A stretch of 64,000 bases of DNA from positions 682,001 to 746,000 of the forward strand of contig NZ_CP061941.1 of assembly GCF_014805825.1 (NCBI RefSeq). The letters are read 5' to 3'. Below the pieces are notes generated by a model. It saw nothing but the letters and a program-made list of their open reading frames with translations. It searched no databases and was not told the DNA's origin. Shown here in pieces: positions 53,884-63,056 of the stretch. The position numbers were made by a program, and so were the translations under genes. Position 1 is the first letter of the stretch, and the number at the start of each line of letters is the position of its first letter. Source of the DNA: Marinomonas algicola. GTDB lineage: Bacteria; Pseudomonadota; Gammaproteobacteria; Pseudomonadales; Marinomonadaceae.

Positions 53884-55395
53884 ATGAGTTTAGCGACTTT
53901 ATATTGCCGTGCCCGTGTCGGCATTGACTCCCCATTAGTGACGGTAGAAACACATATATCAGGTGGGTTGCCTGCGTTAAACATAGTGGGGCTTCCCGAA
54001 GCGGCGGTGCGTGAAGCAAAAGACCGTGTGCGCAGCGCTATTATTAATAGTCAATTTGATTACCCCACACAACGTATTACGATTAATCTTGCACCTGCTG
54101 ACTTACCTAAAGAAGGTGGACGTTTTGATTTGGCCATTGCGATCAGTATTTTGTACGCTTCGGGCCAATTGGGTGAAGTGGATTTAGATAAGTTTGAGTT
54201 TATTGGTGAGTTATCATTAGCCGGAGCGATTAGACCTGTATCTGGACTTTTACCTTCTGCCGTGGCGTGTGCGAAGGCGTCGAGGCAACTGGTGTTACCA
54301 CAAGAAAACCAAGGAGAAGCGGCTTTAGTCGAAGCGGATCATTTGTGCGCGCAGCATCTCACCCAAGTGACAGCGTTTCTTTTGGGGATTACTAAACTTT
54401 CGTCATGCCAAGCTTTGATGGAAGAGTCTTTAAAGGTTAATTATAAAGACATGGCCGACGTAAAGGGGCAACCTTTGGCTAGAAGAGCCTTAGAAGTGGC
54501 GGCGGCTGGTGGTCATAACTTATTGTTTATCGGTCCTCCTGGAACAGGTAAAACCATGTTGGCGTCACGGTTACCCAGTATTATGCCATCAATGACCGAA
54601 CCGGAGTCGCTTGCTGTGGCATCGGTACAGTCTATTTCTGGACGAAAAATGGGCGTTGACTGGTATTGGCGACAACGTCCATTCAGATCGCCTCATCACA
54701 GCAGTTCGGCGGCGGCTTTAGTTGGCGGCGGCTCAATTCCAAAGCCAGGTGAGATTTCGTTGGCGCATTGTGGTGTGTTGTTTCTTGATGAGCTTCCAGA
54801 ATTTGACCGTAAAGTATTGGAGGTGTTAAGAGAGCCTTTAGAAAATGGTGAAATTCATCTTTCAAGGGCGCGTAGCCAAATGACATATCCTGCACGGTTT
54901 TTACTGGTGGCAGCAATGAATGCCAGTAATGAAGCCTATTCAGGTGAAGAAGATTATTACCAATCTCAAGCAACAAAAAAATACCTCAGTAAACTCTCAG
55001 CGCCGTTTTTAGACAGAATAGATTTACATGTGGAAGTGCCTCCTTTACCGTCCGATATTTTGGTGAATGCACAAGAGCAGGGCGAATCGAGTGCCGCGGT
55101 AAAAGAAAGGGTAGAGCAAGCCGTTGCTCGCCAGAGGGCTAGGCAAGGTTGTCAAAATGCACAACTTTCAGGTCGGGAATTGGAGTCGATTTGTAATTTG
55201 TCTGAAGCGGACAAGCATTTTATGCAGCAGGCCTTAGAGAAGTTAAAATTATCCGCCAGAGCGTATCATAGGGTCTTGAAGGTGGCTTTGACACTGGCTG
55301 ATTTATCAAAAGAGGATAAAGTAGCTCGTCATCATCTAATGGAATCGCTAGGTTATCGAAAGATGGAACAAAAATTGGCTAAATTAGTTGGTTAG
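53884..55395 (+). CDS. yifB: YifB-family AAA ATPase (Mg chelatase-like, ComM)
   Basis: The ATG at 53884 follows AAGGAG by five bases and gives 503 residues; an upstream GTG overlaps the ribosome site. The N-terminal Lon-protease-like domain has ISGGLPALNIVGLPEAAVREAKDRV. The AAA core has Walker A IGPPGTGKTMLASRL and Walker B GVLFLDELPEF, and the C-terminal region has the zinc-less ARAYHRVLKVALTLADL. ComM is a hexameric branch-migration helicase that widens integration of foreign DNA during natural transformation. Confidence 0.95.
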   Translation: MSLATLYCRARVGIDSPLVTVETHISGGLPALNIVGLPEAAVREAKDRVRSAIINSQFDYPTQRITINLAPADLPKEGGRFDLAIAISILYASGQLGEVDLDKFEFIGELSLAGAIRPVSGLLPSAVACAKASRQLVLPQENQGEAALVEADHLCAQHLTQVTAFLLGITKLSSCQALMEESLKVNYKDMADVKGQPLARRALEVAAAGGHNLLFIGPPGTGKTMLASRLPSIMPSMTEPESLAVASVQSISGRKMGVDWYWRQRPFRSPHHSSSAAALVGGGSIPKPGEISLAHCGVLFLDELPEFDRKVLEVLREPLENGEIHLSRARSQMTYPARFLLVAAMNASNEAYSGEEDYYQSQATKKYLSKLSAPFLDRIDLHVEVPPLPSDILVNAQEQGESSAAVKERVEQAVARQRARQGCQNAQLSGRELESICNLSEADKHFMQQALEKLKLSARAYHRVLKVALTLADLSKEDKVARHHLMESLGYRKMEQKLAKLVG

Positions 55396-55766
55396 GCCTG
55401 GGATATGGCTTAACCATTTAATTAAACTGTTTCGATGAATGCGCTAGGAAAAAGCATCGCCAGTTTGTTATCATTTTTCTCTAAGCCACGATAGATCACT
55501 TTTCTAAAACCAAACTGTCGCTTTATGACCCGAAACGGGTGTTCTACTTTTGCTCTAATACTGGCTTTGATGTATTCCGTTCGGAGAGGTGGCTTGTGTA
55601 GAAAAAGACGGCATAATGGATAACGTTTATCCGGATAATGAGTCCCTTTAAAGTTTATCATTCATGCTGCTCGGCTGGAAAATTAGCGAGTATCGTATTG
55701 TCAACAACGTAAAATCAATAACTTACAGAATAAAAAATAAACCGATCACTGGTGGTTTATGCTATT
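55396..55766. mobile_element. Insertion sequence scar between yifB and the Lrp gene
   Basis: Apart from the IS5-type fragment this gap has no gene. It marks the border between conserved chromosome to the left and accessory genes to the right. Confidence 0.55.
55422..55661 (-). pseudogene. IS5-type transposase C-terminal remnant
   Basis: The 79-codon frame contains KASIRAKVEHPFRVIKRQFGF and YRGLEKNDNKLAMLF, the conserved C-terminal block of IS5-group transposases with the catalytic Glu region. It lacks the N-terminal three quarters and the normal ending (ALANL...), so it is a non-functional fragment. No inverted repeats or target duplication were identified around it. Confidence 0.8.
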
Positions 55767-56228
55767 TTAATTAAGCAAATTTAAGTCGTCAGGCGATGAT
55801 ATAGCACGCTGTTTAATGGGATGAGACATTACGATAGAAGTTCGGGTTTCACCGAATACATTGATAGTACCAACAAACTCTTCTAAGTGTTTTAAACTAG
55901 TGGTAATAACACGTATAAGGTATGAATCTTGTCCAGTGACATGTAAGCATTCTAAAACTTCCGGCATCTCCTGCAATCGTCTAATAAAGCGTAATTTATC
56001 TGGTTGTGCGGTTGTCATACCAATGACTGCCATTACCCCATAACCAATGGCCTCGTGATCAACACGAGCGCAATATCCTTGTAATATCCCCGCCTCTTCT
56101 AACCGTTTTAATCGCTCAGACGTAGCTGGTAGAGACAGCCCAACTTTACCAGCAAGTGTTTTCAGTGATATGCGACCATCATTTTGCACCACACTTAAAA
56201 TTTTCCATGATATTGCATCTACATTCAT
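55767..56228 (-). CDS. Lrp/AsnC-family transcriptional regulator
   Basis: The 153-residue protein has the N-terminal HTH (ISWKILSVVQNDGRISLKTL and VGLSLPATSERLKRLEEAGI) and the C-terminal RAM ligand domain (PEVLECLHVTGQDSYLIRVI). It is divergent from a LysE-family exporter across a 189-base gap. This is the common arrangement in which an Lrp-type protein senses an amino acid and activates its exporter. Confidence 0.93.
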   Translation of the reverse strand: MNVDAISWKILSVVQNDGRISLKTLAGKVGLSLPATSERLKRLEEAGILQGYCARVDHEAIGYGVMAVIGMTTAQPDKLRFIRRLQEMPEVLECLHVTGQDSYLIRVITTSLKHLEEFVGTINVFGETRTSIVMSHPIKQRAISSPDDLNLLN

Positions 56229-56417
56229 AATTAAGGCCTTTTTTTAAATAACCTTAATAGTTTAGCTTATTTTAGATTTTTTCCATAATTAAGTTATTCA
56301 CCAAAATTCTAATCTCAGTAAAATAGTCAGCAGATTATCTAATGATATTCGCGTTATTTAATCGTTTAAACACAATTTTTTTAATCACAATTAGATAAAC
56401 AAATACTGGAGACTATT

Positions 56418-57032
56418 TTGGACTACTTACTCTTATTAAAAGCGGCTATTATCGGCCTTTCAATTGCCGCTCCTGTCGGCCCGATTGGACTGTTGTGTAT
56501 GCAGCGCACCTTAACTGACGGACCAAAAGCTGGTTTTGTATGCGGCCTAGGCGCCGCCACGGCCGATGGTGTCTACGGTATAATTGGAGCGCTTGGTCTC
56601 ACCACTCTCACCCAGTTTTTTACGTCTGCGGCGACCCCTTTAAGTATTTTTGGCGCAACATTTTTAATTTGGATAGGTGTAAAACTATTAAAGGAAAAGT
56701 CACAGGCACAAAGCTCTACCATAAGTGCGAATCGCAGTTACTTTAAATCATTTTTATCAACGCTGTTACTGACCCTGGCAAACCCATTAACCATACTTTC
56801 TTTTGTTGCTGTTTTTTCGGCACTTAGTACGCGCGGATTAAACTACGATAATGCAATCACAATGGTGGTTGGTGTGTTTCTCGGTTCAGCTATTTGGTGG
56901 CTTCTGCTCGCAGGTGGCGTATCGGTAATTAGACACAAAATTAACGCCCACATTATGCAGAAAATAAACCAAGGTGCCGGCGCGTTACTACTAACTTTTG
57001 GCATATGGCAGCTATCCAGCGTTATTTTTTAA
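56418..57032 (+). CDS. LysE-family amino-acid translocator
   Basis: The 204-residue protein has five or six membrane helices and the family motif SIAAPVGPIGLLCMQRTLTDG near the N-terminus, followed by GLGAATADGVYG and LANPLTILSFVAVFS. It exports an amino acid or analogue. The start is a TTG with GGAG seven bases upstream. The adjacent divergent Lrp-type gene is its likely regulator. Confidence 0.9.
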   Translation: MDYLLLLKAAIIGLSIAAPVGPIGLLCMQRTLTDGPKAGFVCGLGAATADGVYGIIGALGLTTLTQFFTSAATPLSIFGATFLIWIGVKLLKEKSQAQSSTISANRSYFKSFLSTLLLTLANPLTILSFVAVFSALSTRGLNYDNAITMVVGVFLGSAIWWLLLAGGVSVIRHKINAHIMQKINQGAGALLLTFGIWQLSSVIF

Positions 57033-57041
57033 TATTTTCAA

Positions 57042-57152
57042 TGGCTGCGGGTTGTGTCGTAAAGTTTACCAAGTTACTGGATAATAACGTCTGTTTCGTG
57101 GCGAATAGATGAGACTTATATCAAGGTCAAAGGATCATGGTGTTACTACTAT
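57042..57152 (+). mobile_element. IS6-family insertion sequence remnant
   Basis: The frame 57096-57152 encodes SWRIDETYIKVKGSWCYYY, the region around the first catalytic Asp of IS6/IS26-type transposases. About 40 bases before it, GGGTTGTGTCGTAAAGTTT resembles the terminal repeat of this family. Everything else of the element is gone, and the frame breaks directly into the pseudogene that follows. Confidence 0.65.
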
Positions 57153-57372
57153 ATCTCCTGCACGAGTAACTCGCCATGAACTGGCAGATATAAAGCTTAT
57201 TGGAACTGACTTAAGTGTAACGTAACAGGAGTTTGCAAAAGCACTAGGCACTGGCGTTGATACAATTAAGAGCTGGGAAAATGGACGGAGAACCCCCGCA
57301 GGCCTAACTGCGAAAGTGTTAGCAGCAATACAGGACAACCCTTCGTTGTACAGTGAAATTTCTTTGCACTGA
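57151..57372 (+). pseudogene. XRE-family antitoxin-like gene with a nonsense codon
   Basis: A frame reads PARVTRHELADIKLIGTDLSVT, then TAA (57223-57225), then QEFAKALGTGVDTIKSWENG and PAGLTAKVLAAIQDNPSLY to a TGA at 57370. Replacing the TAA with CAA (Gln) restores a helix-turn-helix of the type found in HigA/NadS antitoxins. The 5' end is missing, replaced by the IS6 remnant. No toxin gene is visible. Confidence 0.65.
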
Positions 57373-57576
57373 TGATAGTGAAGACAGATAACTAAATTAA
57401 CACAAAAGCAAACGCTTTTGATTAAAGTTGTGTGAATAAAATCATCATAATCTATTGATTTTAAATGATAATTTATTTTTTCTTTCATTTGTGACACGCT
57501 TTCAGTCTCATGCTAGGAGGGTGCTCACTTGCATATTTCTCCACACAACCATTCAAAAAATTTAAAAAGAAATTTT

Positions 57577-57590
57577 TTAATGTATACATT
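57577..57590. promoter_or_regulatory. GntR/FCD-type operator before the dehydrogenase gene
   Basis: TTAATGTATACATT contains the palindrome ATGTATACAT, like the GTATAC-centred sites of FadR-subfamily regulators. It matches 62965-62978 at 13 of 14 positions. It lies about 90 bases before the start codon. The local GntR gene is the likely ligand. Confidence 0.6.
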
Positions 57591-57677
57591 GACATATGTT
57601 CTGCTGGATGTGATATTTGATATACGAATTTGTAATGGTTTTATTGGTAAATAATATAAGAATAAATGGAGAATTTA

Positions 57678-58763
57678 ATGAAAAAACTTACAGTCGCTGT
57701 AATGCCTGGAGACGGAATTGGAACTGAGGTAACTCCACCTGCAGTTGAATTAGTTAAAGAAGCGGCTCGACAGCAGGGGGTTGATATCCATTTTCAACAC
57801 ATAGATGCTGGTGCTCAGTATTATGCAGATACTGGCGAATCATTCCCAGAAGATCATTATAACGAAGCTGTAAAAGCAGATGCTATTTTTTTGTCTGCAA
57901 TGGGTCATCCAAATATTCGTTACCCTGATGGGACGGAAATAGGGCCGCAACATGACTTACGTAAACGATTAAACTTATATGCAGGTGTCCGTCCTTGTCG
58001 TACTTTACCGGGGTTGCCATTACCACTTGTGGATGTGCGTAGTAAAACATTGGACTTTGTTATTGTTCGAGAGTCTACGGAGGGCTTATTTGCTTTCGCG
58101 CGCGGTCATGAGTTGGATGATGATGAGTATGCTCATAACTTAATGCGCATATCTAAAACCACAAGTAAAAAATTGTATGATTTTAGCTTTAATCTAGCCA
58201 GACGTCGTGCTGAACAAGGTCGAGGGCACAATCTAGTCACTCACATTGATAAAGCCAATGTGTTGTCTTCACAGCATGTTGCAAGGCGATGGTTTTATGA
58301 AGCTGCTGAACACCATTCTGATGTGGCTTCAAACCATCAATATGTTGATTTTGCAGCATTAGATATGGTTCGTCGTCCTTGGGTCTTTGATGTTATGCCT
58401 ACTGAGAATCAATATGGAGATATTTTATCCGATATTGCGGCTGGTTTAATGGGCGGTATGGGGATGGCTCCTTCTGGAGAAATTGGAGACACTCATGCAG
58501 TGTTTCAACCATGTCATGGATCCGCTCCAGATATTATGGGTCAAGGTAAGGCTAACCCTACAGCAATGATTCTATCAGGAGTTATGATGCTAGAATACTT
58601 GGCAGACAAAGAGAGTTCACCCGAATTACTTAAAGCGGCTAAAAAATTAGAATCTGCTGTAGAGTCTGCGTATGAAACCGGAAGTTTACTTCCATATGAA
58701 TTAGGTGGTACGTCAGGTCTACGTGAAATTAGTGAGCTAGTTGCCAAAAAATTATCTTTATAG
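57678..58763 (+). CDS. Isocitrate/isopropylmalate/tartrate dehydrogenase-family enzyme
   Basis: The ATG at 57678, six bases after GGAG, gives 361 residues; an upstream ATG (57666) lies within the ribosome site. The family motifs are present: AVMPGDGIGTEVTPP, substrate arginines in RLNLYAGVRPCRTL, FVIVRESTEGLFAFARG, the lysine of THIDKANVL, and the Mg2+ aspartates in YGDILSDIAAGLMGG. FAFAR replaces the Tyr of isopropylmalate dehydrogenases, so a beta-decarboxylating dehydrogenase of another hydroxy-acid, such as a malate or tartrate derivative, is more likely. It starts a catabolic locus. Confidence 0.82.
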   Translation: MKKLTVAVMPGDGIGTEVTPPAVELVKEAARQQGVDIHFQHIDAGAQYYADTGESFPEDHYNEAVKADAIFLSAMGHPNIRYPDGTEIGPQHDLRKRLNLYAGVRPCRTLPGLPLPLVDVRSKTLDFVIVRESTEGLFAFARGHELDDDEYAHNLMRISKTTSKKLYDFSFNLARRRAEQGRGHNLVTHIDKANVLSSQHVARRWFYEAAEHHSDVASNHQYVDFAALDMVRRPWVFDVMPTENQYGDILSDIAAGLMGGMGMAPSGEIGDTHAVFQPCHGSAPDIMGQGKANPTAMILSGVMMLEYLADKESSPELLKAAKKLESAVESAYETGSLLPYELGGTSGLREISELVAKKLSL

Positions 58764-58964
58764 CGCTACTACGTGAACGATTGGAGATGCTCAGTGCCCT
58801 GTTAATAAATATTAAAAGTTACGTAAAGTAAAATCTTTTCTTTTTATCTTAAAATAAGATCGATTTACTCTTATTATATTGATGAAAAGGGAAGGTTTTA
58901 TTATTTATTTTCTGCTTTAATTATGAAATTAATAGTTATAATAGATTTTATCGGATAGTGATAA

Positions 58965-59891
58965 ATGGTTGAAGTTTTATTGGAAGTTCTTCCTTTGTTT
59001 TTTTTAGTTACTCTTGGATTTTTATTTAAAAGTAAATTTACATATAGTGATATTTGCATAAAATATTTAACTCGTTTTGTTATGTATGTCGCTTTACCAG
59101 CGGTTCTTTTAGAGAAACTTGGAACAACAAAAATCAATGAATTAATTGAATTTAGTTTTTTATTTTCGTATTTGATTTCTTTTTTTATAGTGATGCTAAT
59201 ATCGGTTTTATTTATTTATTTTGTTTTTTCTAAGGATATAAAATTTAGCGTCATGCTTGGCCTAGGTGGTGTTTACGGGAATATTGGATTCCTTGCTATT
59301 CCTGTGCTTTCCTTAAGTCTTGGTGAGTGGGTCTCTGTCCCTCTTGCATTAATGCTAACATTAGATTTGCTCATTTTATTACCGGTATCAACGTTTTTAC
59401 TAAAATTCAATTCAAATACTGAAAAGAGTAATATGACTCTTTTAAAAACTTTATCAAGATCTTTCTTAAATCCTCTTATTTTATCTATAGTGGTAGCGTT
59501 TATTTTATCAATTTTTCAGATGACTTTACCAAGTAATATAATTGATGGTCTTAGTTTTTTGGGAAGTGCTGCTGGTCCTTGTGCAATGTTTATCGTGGGG
59601 ACAGCCATTTATGGTAGGAAAATTAGTAGCAAGCCAATTGCTGCGGCTTATATTTCAACGGTTAAGTTGATTGTTATGCCACTTGTGGTTTACATATTTA
59701 TGAATCTATTATCGGTCAAATCAGAATGGATTATTGCGGCGACATTAGGTGCTGCTATGCCTTGTGCTGCAGTATTGAGTGTTATAGCTGAAGAGCATAA
59801 GACAATTCCTCAACAAGTATCTGCAGCGGTATTAGTTACAACGATTTTTTCTGTATTTACTGTTCCATTTTTAATATTTATTTTTAGTTGA
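58965..59891 (+). CDS. AEC-family transporter
   Basis: The 308-residue protein has about ten membrane helices in two halves, with GGVYGNIGFLAIPVLSLSLG and AATLGAAMPCAAVLSVIAEEH, typical of auxin-efflux-carrier family proteins, which move malonate, malate and other organic acids in bacteria. The gene is very AT-rich. It is about 200 bases downstream of the dehydrogenase gene, so it may share its transcript or have its own promoter. Confidence 0.87.
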   Translation: MVEVLLEVLPLFFLVTLGFLFKSKFTYSDICIKYLTRFVMYVALPAVLLEKLGTTKINELIEFSFLFSYLISFFIVMLISVLFIYFVFSKDIKFSVMLGLGGVYGNIGFLAIPVLSLSLGEWVSVPLALMLTLDLLILLPVSTFLLKFNSNTEKSNMTLLKTLSRSFLNPLILSIVVAFILSIFQMTLPSNIIDGLSFLGSAAGPCAMFIVGTAIYGRKISSKPIAAAYISTVKLIVMPLVVYIFMNLLSVKSEWIIAATLGAAMPCAAVLSVIAEEHKTIPQQVSAAVLVTTIFSVFTVPFLIFIFS

Positions 59892-59946
59892 AAATGGTTG
59901 GAAAATATTTGTTGAAAATTATATTTATCACTTAGAGATGTAAATT

Positions 59947-59974
59947 CCCCATTCTTTTATTTTAGAATGAGGGG
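59947..59974. terminator. Hairpin between the AEC and GntR genes
   Basis: CCCCATTCT and AGAATGAGGGG form a stem (one bulge) around TTTATTTT. It lies between converging gene ends, but the T-run after it is poor. Confidence 0.55.
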
Positions 59975-60004
59975 TTGAATTAATTCTTATGATTTTTATA
60001 AATT

Positions 60005-60685
60005 TCAAATGTTATCTAAACCATATTTTTTCAAAAGATCTATAAGCATATGACCACTTGCATCACGATGATTATGATGTATCAATCGTGCTTTCTCTGC
60101 GTCACGAGCTTCAATGGCTAATATTAAATCCAAATGATCTTTGTTAGAATTTGTTGGTTTTGGTCGAAATTTTAACGTCATCATTCTTGCTCGATGAGAT
60201 TGTTCAATAAAATTACCTACTAAAATATTTAAGCGTTTGTTATTGCTAAATTCTACTAAATAGCGATGAAAGCGCTCATCAGAGCTAGCCCATAGCTTTA
60301 AGTCATCTTGTAGTAAAGCTTTGTCCATTTCATCCACTGCATCTCTCATCAAGGATATCTGATCATCTGTTAGGCCTTTTTTAGCGCAGAGCGCAGCTGC
60401 TGTGGCTTCAACTCCAGTAAGAATTTCGTATATTTCCTGCATATCAATTATCGATATAGGTTTGATGCGCATGCCATGTCTAGGTATTAACTCTATTAGT
60501 CCTTCATTAGCTATTCTTAACATCGCTTCGCGTGTTGGTGTTCTGCTCATGCTTAGTAATTCGGAAACTTCAGCTTCTATCATTTGTTTTCCAGCATGTA
60601 GCTCATTATCTAGAATTTTAGCTTTTAACTGTCGATAAGCTTTATCTGATAATGACTCTTTGTTTTTTAAATTTTTTATGGCCAT
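60005..60685 (-). CDS. GntR-family (FCD) transcriptional regulator
   Basis: The 226-residue protein has an N-terminal winged helix (DKAYRQLKAKILDNELHAG and MSRTPTREAMLRIANEGLIE) and a C-terminal FCD helical bundle with metal-binding residues in DERFHRYLVE and HHNHRDASGHM. This subfamily is usually a repressor released by a catabolic acid. It probably controls the locus through the two matching palindromes at 57577 and 62965. It is 30 bases downstream of the oxidoreductase gene and likely in its transcript. Confidence 0.91.
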   Translation of the reverse strand: MAIKNLKNKESLSDKAYRQLKAKILDNELHAGKQMIEAEVSELLSMSRTPTREAMLRIANEGLIELIPRHGMRIKPISIIDMQEIYEILTGVEATAAALCAKKGLTDDQISLMRDAVDEMDKALLQDDLKLWASSDERFHRYLVEFSNNKRLNILVGNFIEQSHRARMMTLKFRPKPTNSNKDHLDLILAIEARDAEKARLIHHNHRDASGHMLIDLLKKYGLDNI

Positions 60686-60715
60686 TAATACTGCTCGATT
60701 CTTAAGTTTTATGCT

Positions 60716-61750
60716 CTAAAATAAATCTAATTTCTGTTTTAGCTGTGCTGAACGATAAATACACTCTTCAATTCTCAAATTCTGGATATATTGTTGAGCG
60801 CTATTATGAAGTTCTAAACCATATAGTAAATGATCTGCAACATGTCTTTGAAGAGTATAGACACAATCACCACCGAAATTGTTTGTTGTGTAATTGTAAT
60901 TATGAGGCGTCCAATAACTTTCACCTTTTTGACGTATGCTTATTTTGCCACTGCCTTCTAGCTTTAGGCAAGCTTTACTCCCTTCAATGAGCATTTCACC
61001 CATAGTTACACGTGTATTCACAGCGGCATGATCCGCTAAACGATTGCCATCAAATGTTGCTCGAACCTGATCTTCAAATTCAAATAAAATGATGCCGGAA
61101 TCTTCTCCTTTAATTACTGGGTTACGTTTCATTAAATCTGCGTAAATACTTTTTACTTCACCCAAGAGATAGCGAAATACATCAACCCAGTGAATGGCTG
61201 TTTCATGAACTAAAAACCGTTCCATTTGTTGGAAATAAGGCTGCCTTTCTAAATATGCTTCTTTGCCTTGTCCATCACCTGGTCTCATCATAAACGTAGC
61301 TTGGTATAGTTGGCCAAACTGTTCGGTTTGTAAAAGTTTTTTTATTTCCTGATACCAAGGCTGAAATCGGAAGTTTTCATGAATTACAACCAAGGTCTTA
61401 TTTTCTTCAATTTTTTGAGCTAACTTTTCAGCTTGAATAAATGTCGGAGTAAATGGTTTTTGACAGATGCAAGGTATGCCTCTCTCAATTGCAGCAGTAA
61501 CAAAATCAGTATGTGTTTCTGGTGGAGTGATAATATCTATAAGATCCGGCGTTTCAGAGTCTAACATTTCAATATAGTTAGTATAGATATTTGGAATAGA
61601 ATATTTTTTTGCAGTTTCAACTGCTCCAGTGTTGCTACGATTGTAAAGCGCTATGATTTCTACATCATCCATCCGATGCCAAGCGTCATAGTGGAACTGG
61701 CTAAAATAGCCTGTTCCAACGGTTACCACACGAAGTTTCTTTTTTTGCAC
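60716..61750 (-). CDS. Gfo/Idh/MocA-family oxidoreductase
   Basis: The 344-residue protein has an N-terminal NAD(P)-binding domain (RVVTVGTGYFSQFHYDAWHRM) and the family's substrate-binding domain. The usual EKP motif reads QKP (CICQKPFTPTF), and the catalytic His region is HETAIHWVDVFRYLLGEV. Such enzymes oxidise sugars, inositols or sugar acids. The substrate is unknown. It is transcribed with, and upstream of, the GntR gene. Confidence 0.88.
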   Translation of the reverse strand: MQKKKLRVVTVGTGYFSQFHYDAWHRMDDVEIIALYNRSNTGAVETAKKYSIPNIYTNYIEMLDSETPDLIDIITPPETHTDFVTAAIERGIPCICQKPFTPTFIQAEKLAQKIEENKTLVVIHENFRFQPWYQEIKKLLQTEQFGQLYQATFMMRPGDGQGKEAYLERQPYFQQMERFLVHETAIHWVDVFRYLLGEVKSIYADLMKRNPVIKGEDSGIILFEFEDQVRATFDGNRLADHAAVNTRVTMGEMLIEGSKACLKLEGSGKISIRQKGESYWTPHNYNYTTNNFGGDCVYTLQRHVADHLLYGLELHNSAQQYIQNLRIEECIYRSAQLKQKLDLF

Positions 61751-61889
61751 TTGAGTCTCCTCGGCTACTTAATTCAGTTCACTGCTTTAATTTATAGTGT
61801 GCGGCAGCTGAGTGATTTTTTAAGTTATGGTTCATGTTTGCCAATCCTGCATCGTTGCTACAGATTGGAATTTTTGTCTATTATGGAAT

Positions 61890-62879
61890 TTACACCTTAT
61901 TAGAGAGTCTTTTAGGGCCTTTAAAATTCCAGTGACTTGGTGCTAATCCTTTTATAGATTGTTTTAAAGAGGCTATTTGGTGCCCAAGCAAACATCCAAA
62001 ATAAAGGTTTTTTAAATCGTCGCCTCCAAAAGCCAAGCTTGATATATTTTGTAAAAGAATACTTTTTACGTTGTCTAGGTGAGGTCTACCCATGCTATGA
62101 CTTTGAAAGGCTTTTTCGACCCATTCTAAGTGCTGGGGATCTACATCAATGAGCATGGTTTCTTGTTTTTTACCGTCTTTAGAGACTCTAATAACTTGGT
62201 TACTAATGATACTGGTAATCCAAAAATTTTCTTCAGCATCAAGCACCAAACCATCAGGAAAAACACCTTCTTCAAATGTTGCGATAGTAGTTTTATTTGA
62301 AAGGTCACCATTTTCTGCAATATTAAACCGTGTAAGGCGTCGAGAAAATGTTTCATTAACGAATAAAAAATTTCCGTCTGGCGAAGCAATACATTCGTTT
62401 GTATAACCTAAATTATCTGCGACTATGCGTGCTTTATCACCATCAAAAAGTATGACAAAGCCATTGCAAACATCAGATCGGTAGGCATCAGCTCTTGGTT
62501 GAGTTCGTGTGCTTACAGTGATCCAAACTCTTCCTTGAAAGTCTAAATGGACGTAGTTAGTTGGAGGTAATGGTTTGCCATCAACATCTAACAAAAAGGG
62601 AGATAGCTCTCCATTTTGCTTTAAGCAGTATACTCCACCTTCTTCATTTCCAAGATGAGCGATTAAAAAATCGCCATTTTCTAACAGGCAAATGCCATTA
62701 GGTTTTAGCTCAAAATCACTATTTTTCGCTAGAAGAGACCATTGGTAACCATCTGGTTCTATAACGCTAACACCACCGTCCCAATTAGAAGTAAATATTC
62801 TATTATCTGCATTTGTTAGTACGCATTCAGGGCGCTTAAGATTTTCCCCAAGAAAAACGATTTGATCTAAAGAGTGCAT
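61890..62879 (-). CDS. SMP-30/gluconolactonase-family protein
   Basis: The 329-residue six-bladed propeller protein has the metal-site residues in RPECVLTNADNRIF, YTNECIASPDGNFLFVNET and FPDGLVLDAEENFWIT. Members hydrolyse sugar lactones. With a sugar oxidoreductase next to it, a lactone intermediate is plausible. It precedes the oxidoreductase gene by about 140 bases on the minus strand and is divergent from the binding-protein gene. Confidence 0.87.
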   Translation of the reverse strand: MHSLDQIVFLGENLKRPECVLTNADNRIFTSNWDGGVSVIEPDGYQWSLLAKNSDFELKPNGICLLENGDFLIAHLGNEEGGVYCLKQNGELSPFLLDVDGKPLPPTNYVHLDFQGRVWITVSTRTQPRADAYRSDVCNGFVILFDGDKARIVADNLGYTNECIASPDGNFLFVNETFSRRLTRFNIAENGDLSNKTTIATFEEGVFPDGLVLDAEENFWITSIISNQVIRVSKDGKKQETMLIDVDPQHLEWVEKAFQSHSMGRPHLDNVKSILLQNISSLAFGGDDLKNLYFGCLLGHQIASLKQSIKGLAPSHWNFKGPKRLSNKV

Positions 62880-62964
62880 TATTAATCCTCACTTTTTATT
62901 TTAATATGGTTTTGAAGATTGAATCACAATAACGAGTTTGAAAAAATATTGCAAAATAAATTTA

Positions 62965-62978
62965 TTAATGTATAAATT
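62965..62978. promoter_or_regulatory. GntR/FCD-type operator before the TctC-like gene
   Basis: TTAATGTATAAATT matches the site at 57577 at 13 of 14 positions. It lies in the divergent gap between the lactonase gene and the solute-binding gene, so one regulator could control both directions. Confidence 0.55.
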
Positions 62979-63056
62979 AAATTCGATCCTACCTTGAAAG
63001 GGGTAGGAAGGGTGTTTCTATTTAACGATAACAATAAAAAACAATTGGAGATGAAC

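Larger units (their letters stand above)
57033..57677. other. Gene-poor accessory scar and promoter region
   Basis: From left to right it holds an IS6-type remnant, an XRE antitoxin-like pseudogene and an AT-rich stretch with a palindromic operator before the dehydrogenase gene. The minus-strand frame at 57135-57497 is a shadow of the pseudogene. Confidence 0.7.

Noticed and set aside
57135..57497. 120-codon minus-strand frame
   Set aside because: It is antisense to the XRE-like pseudogene and IS6 remnant, which explain the sequence better.
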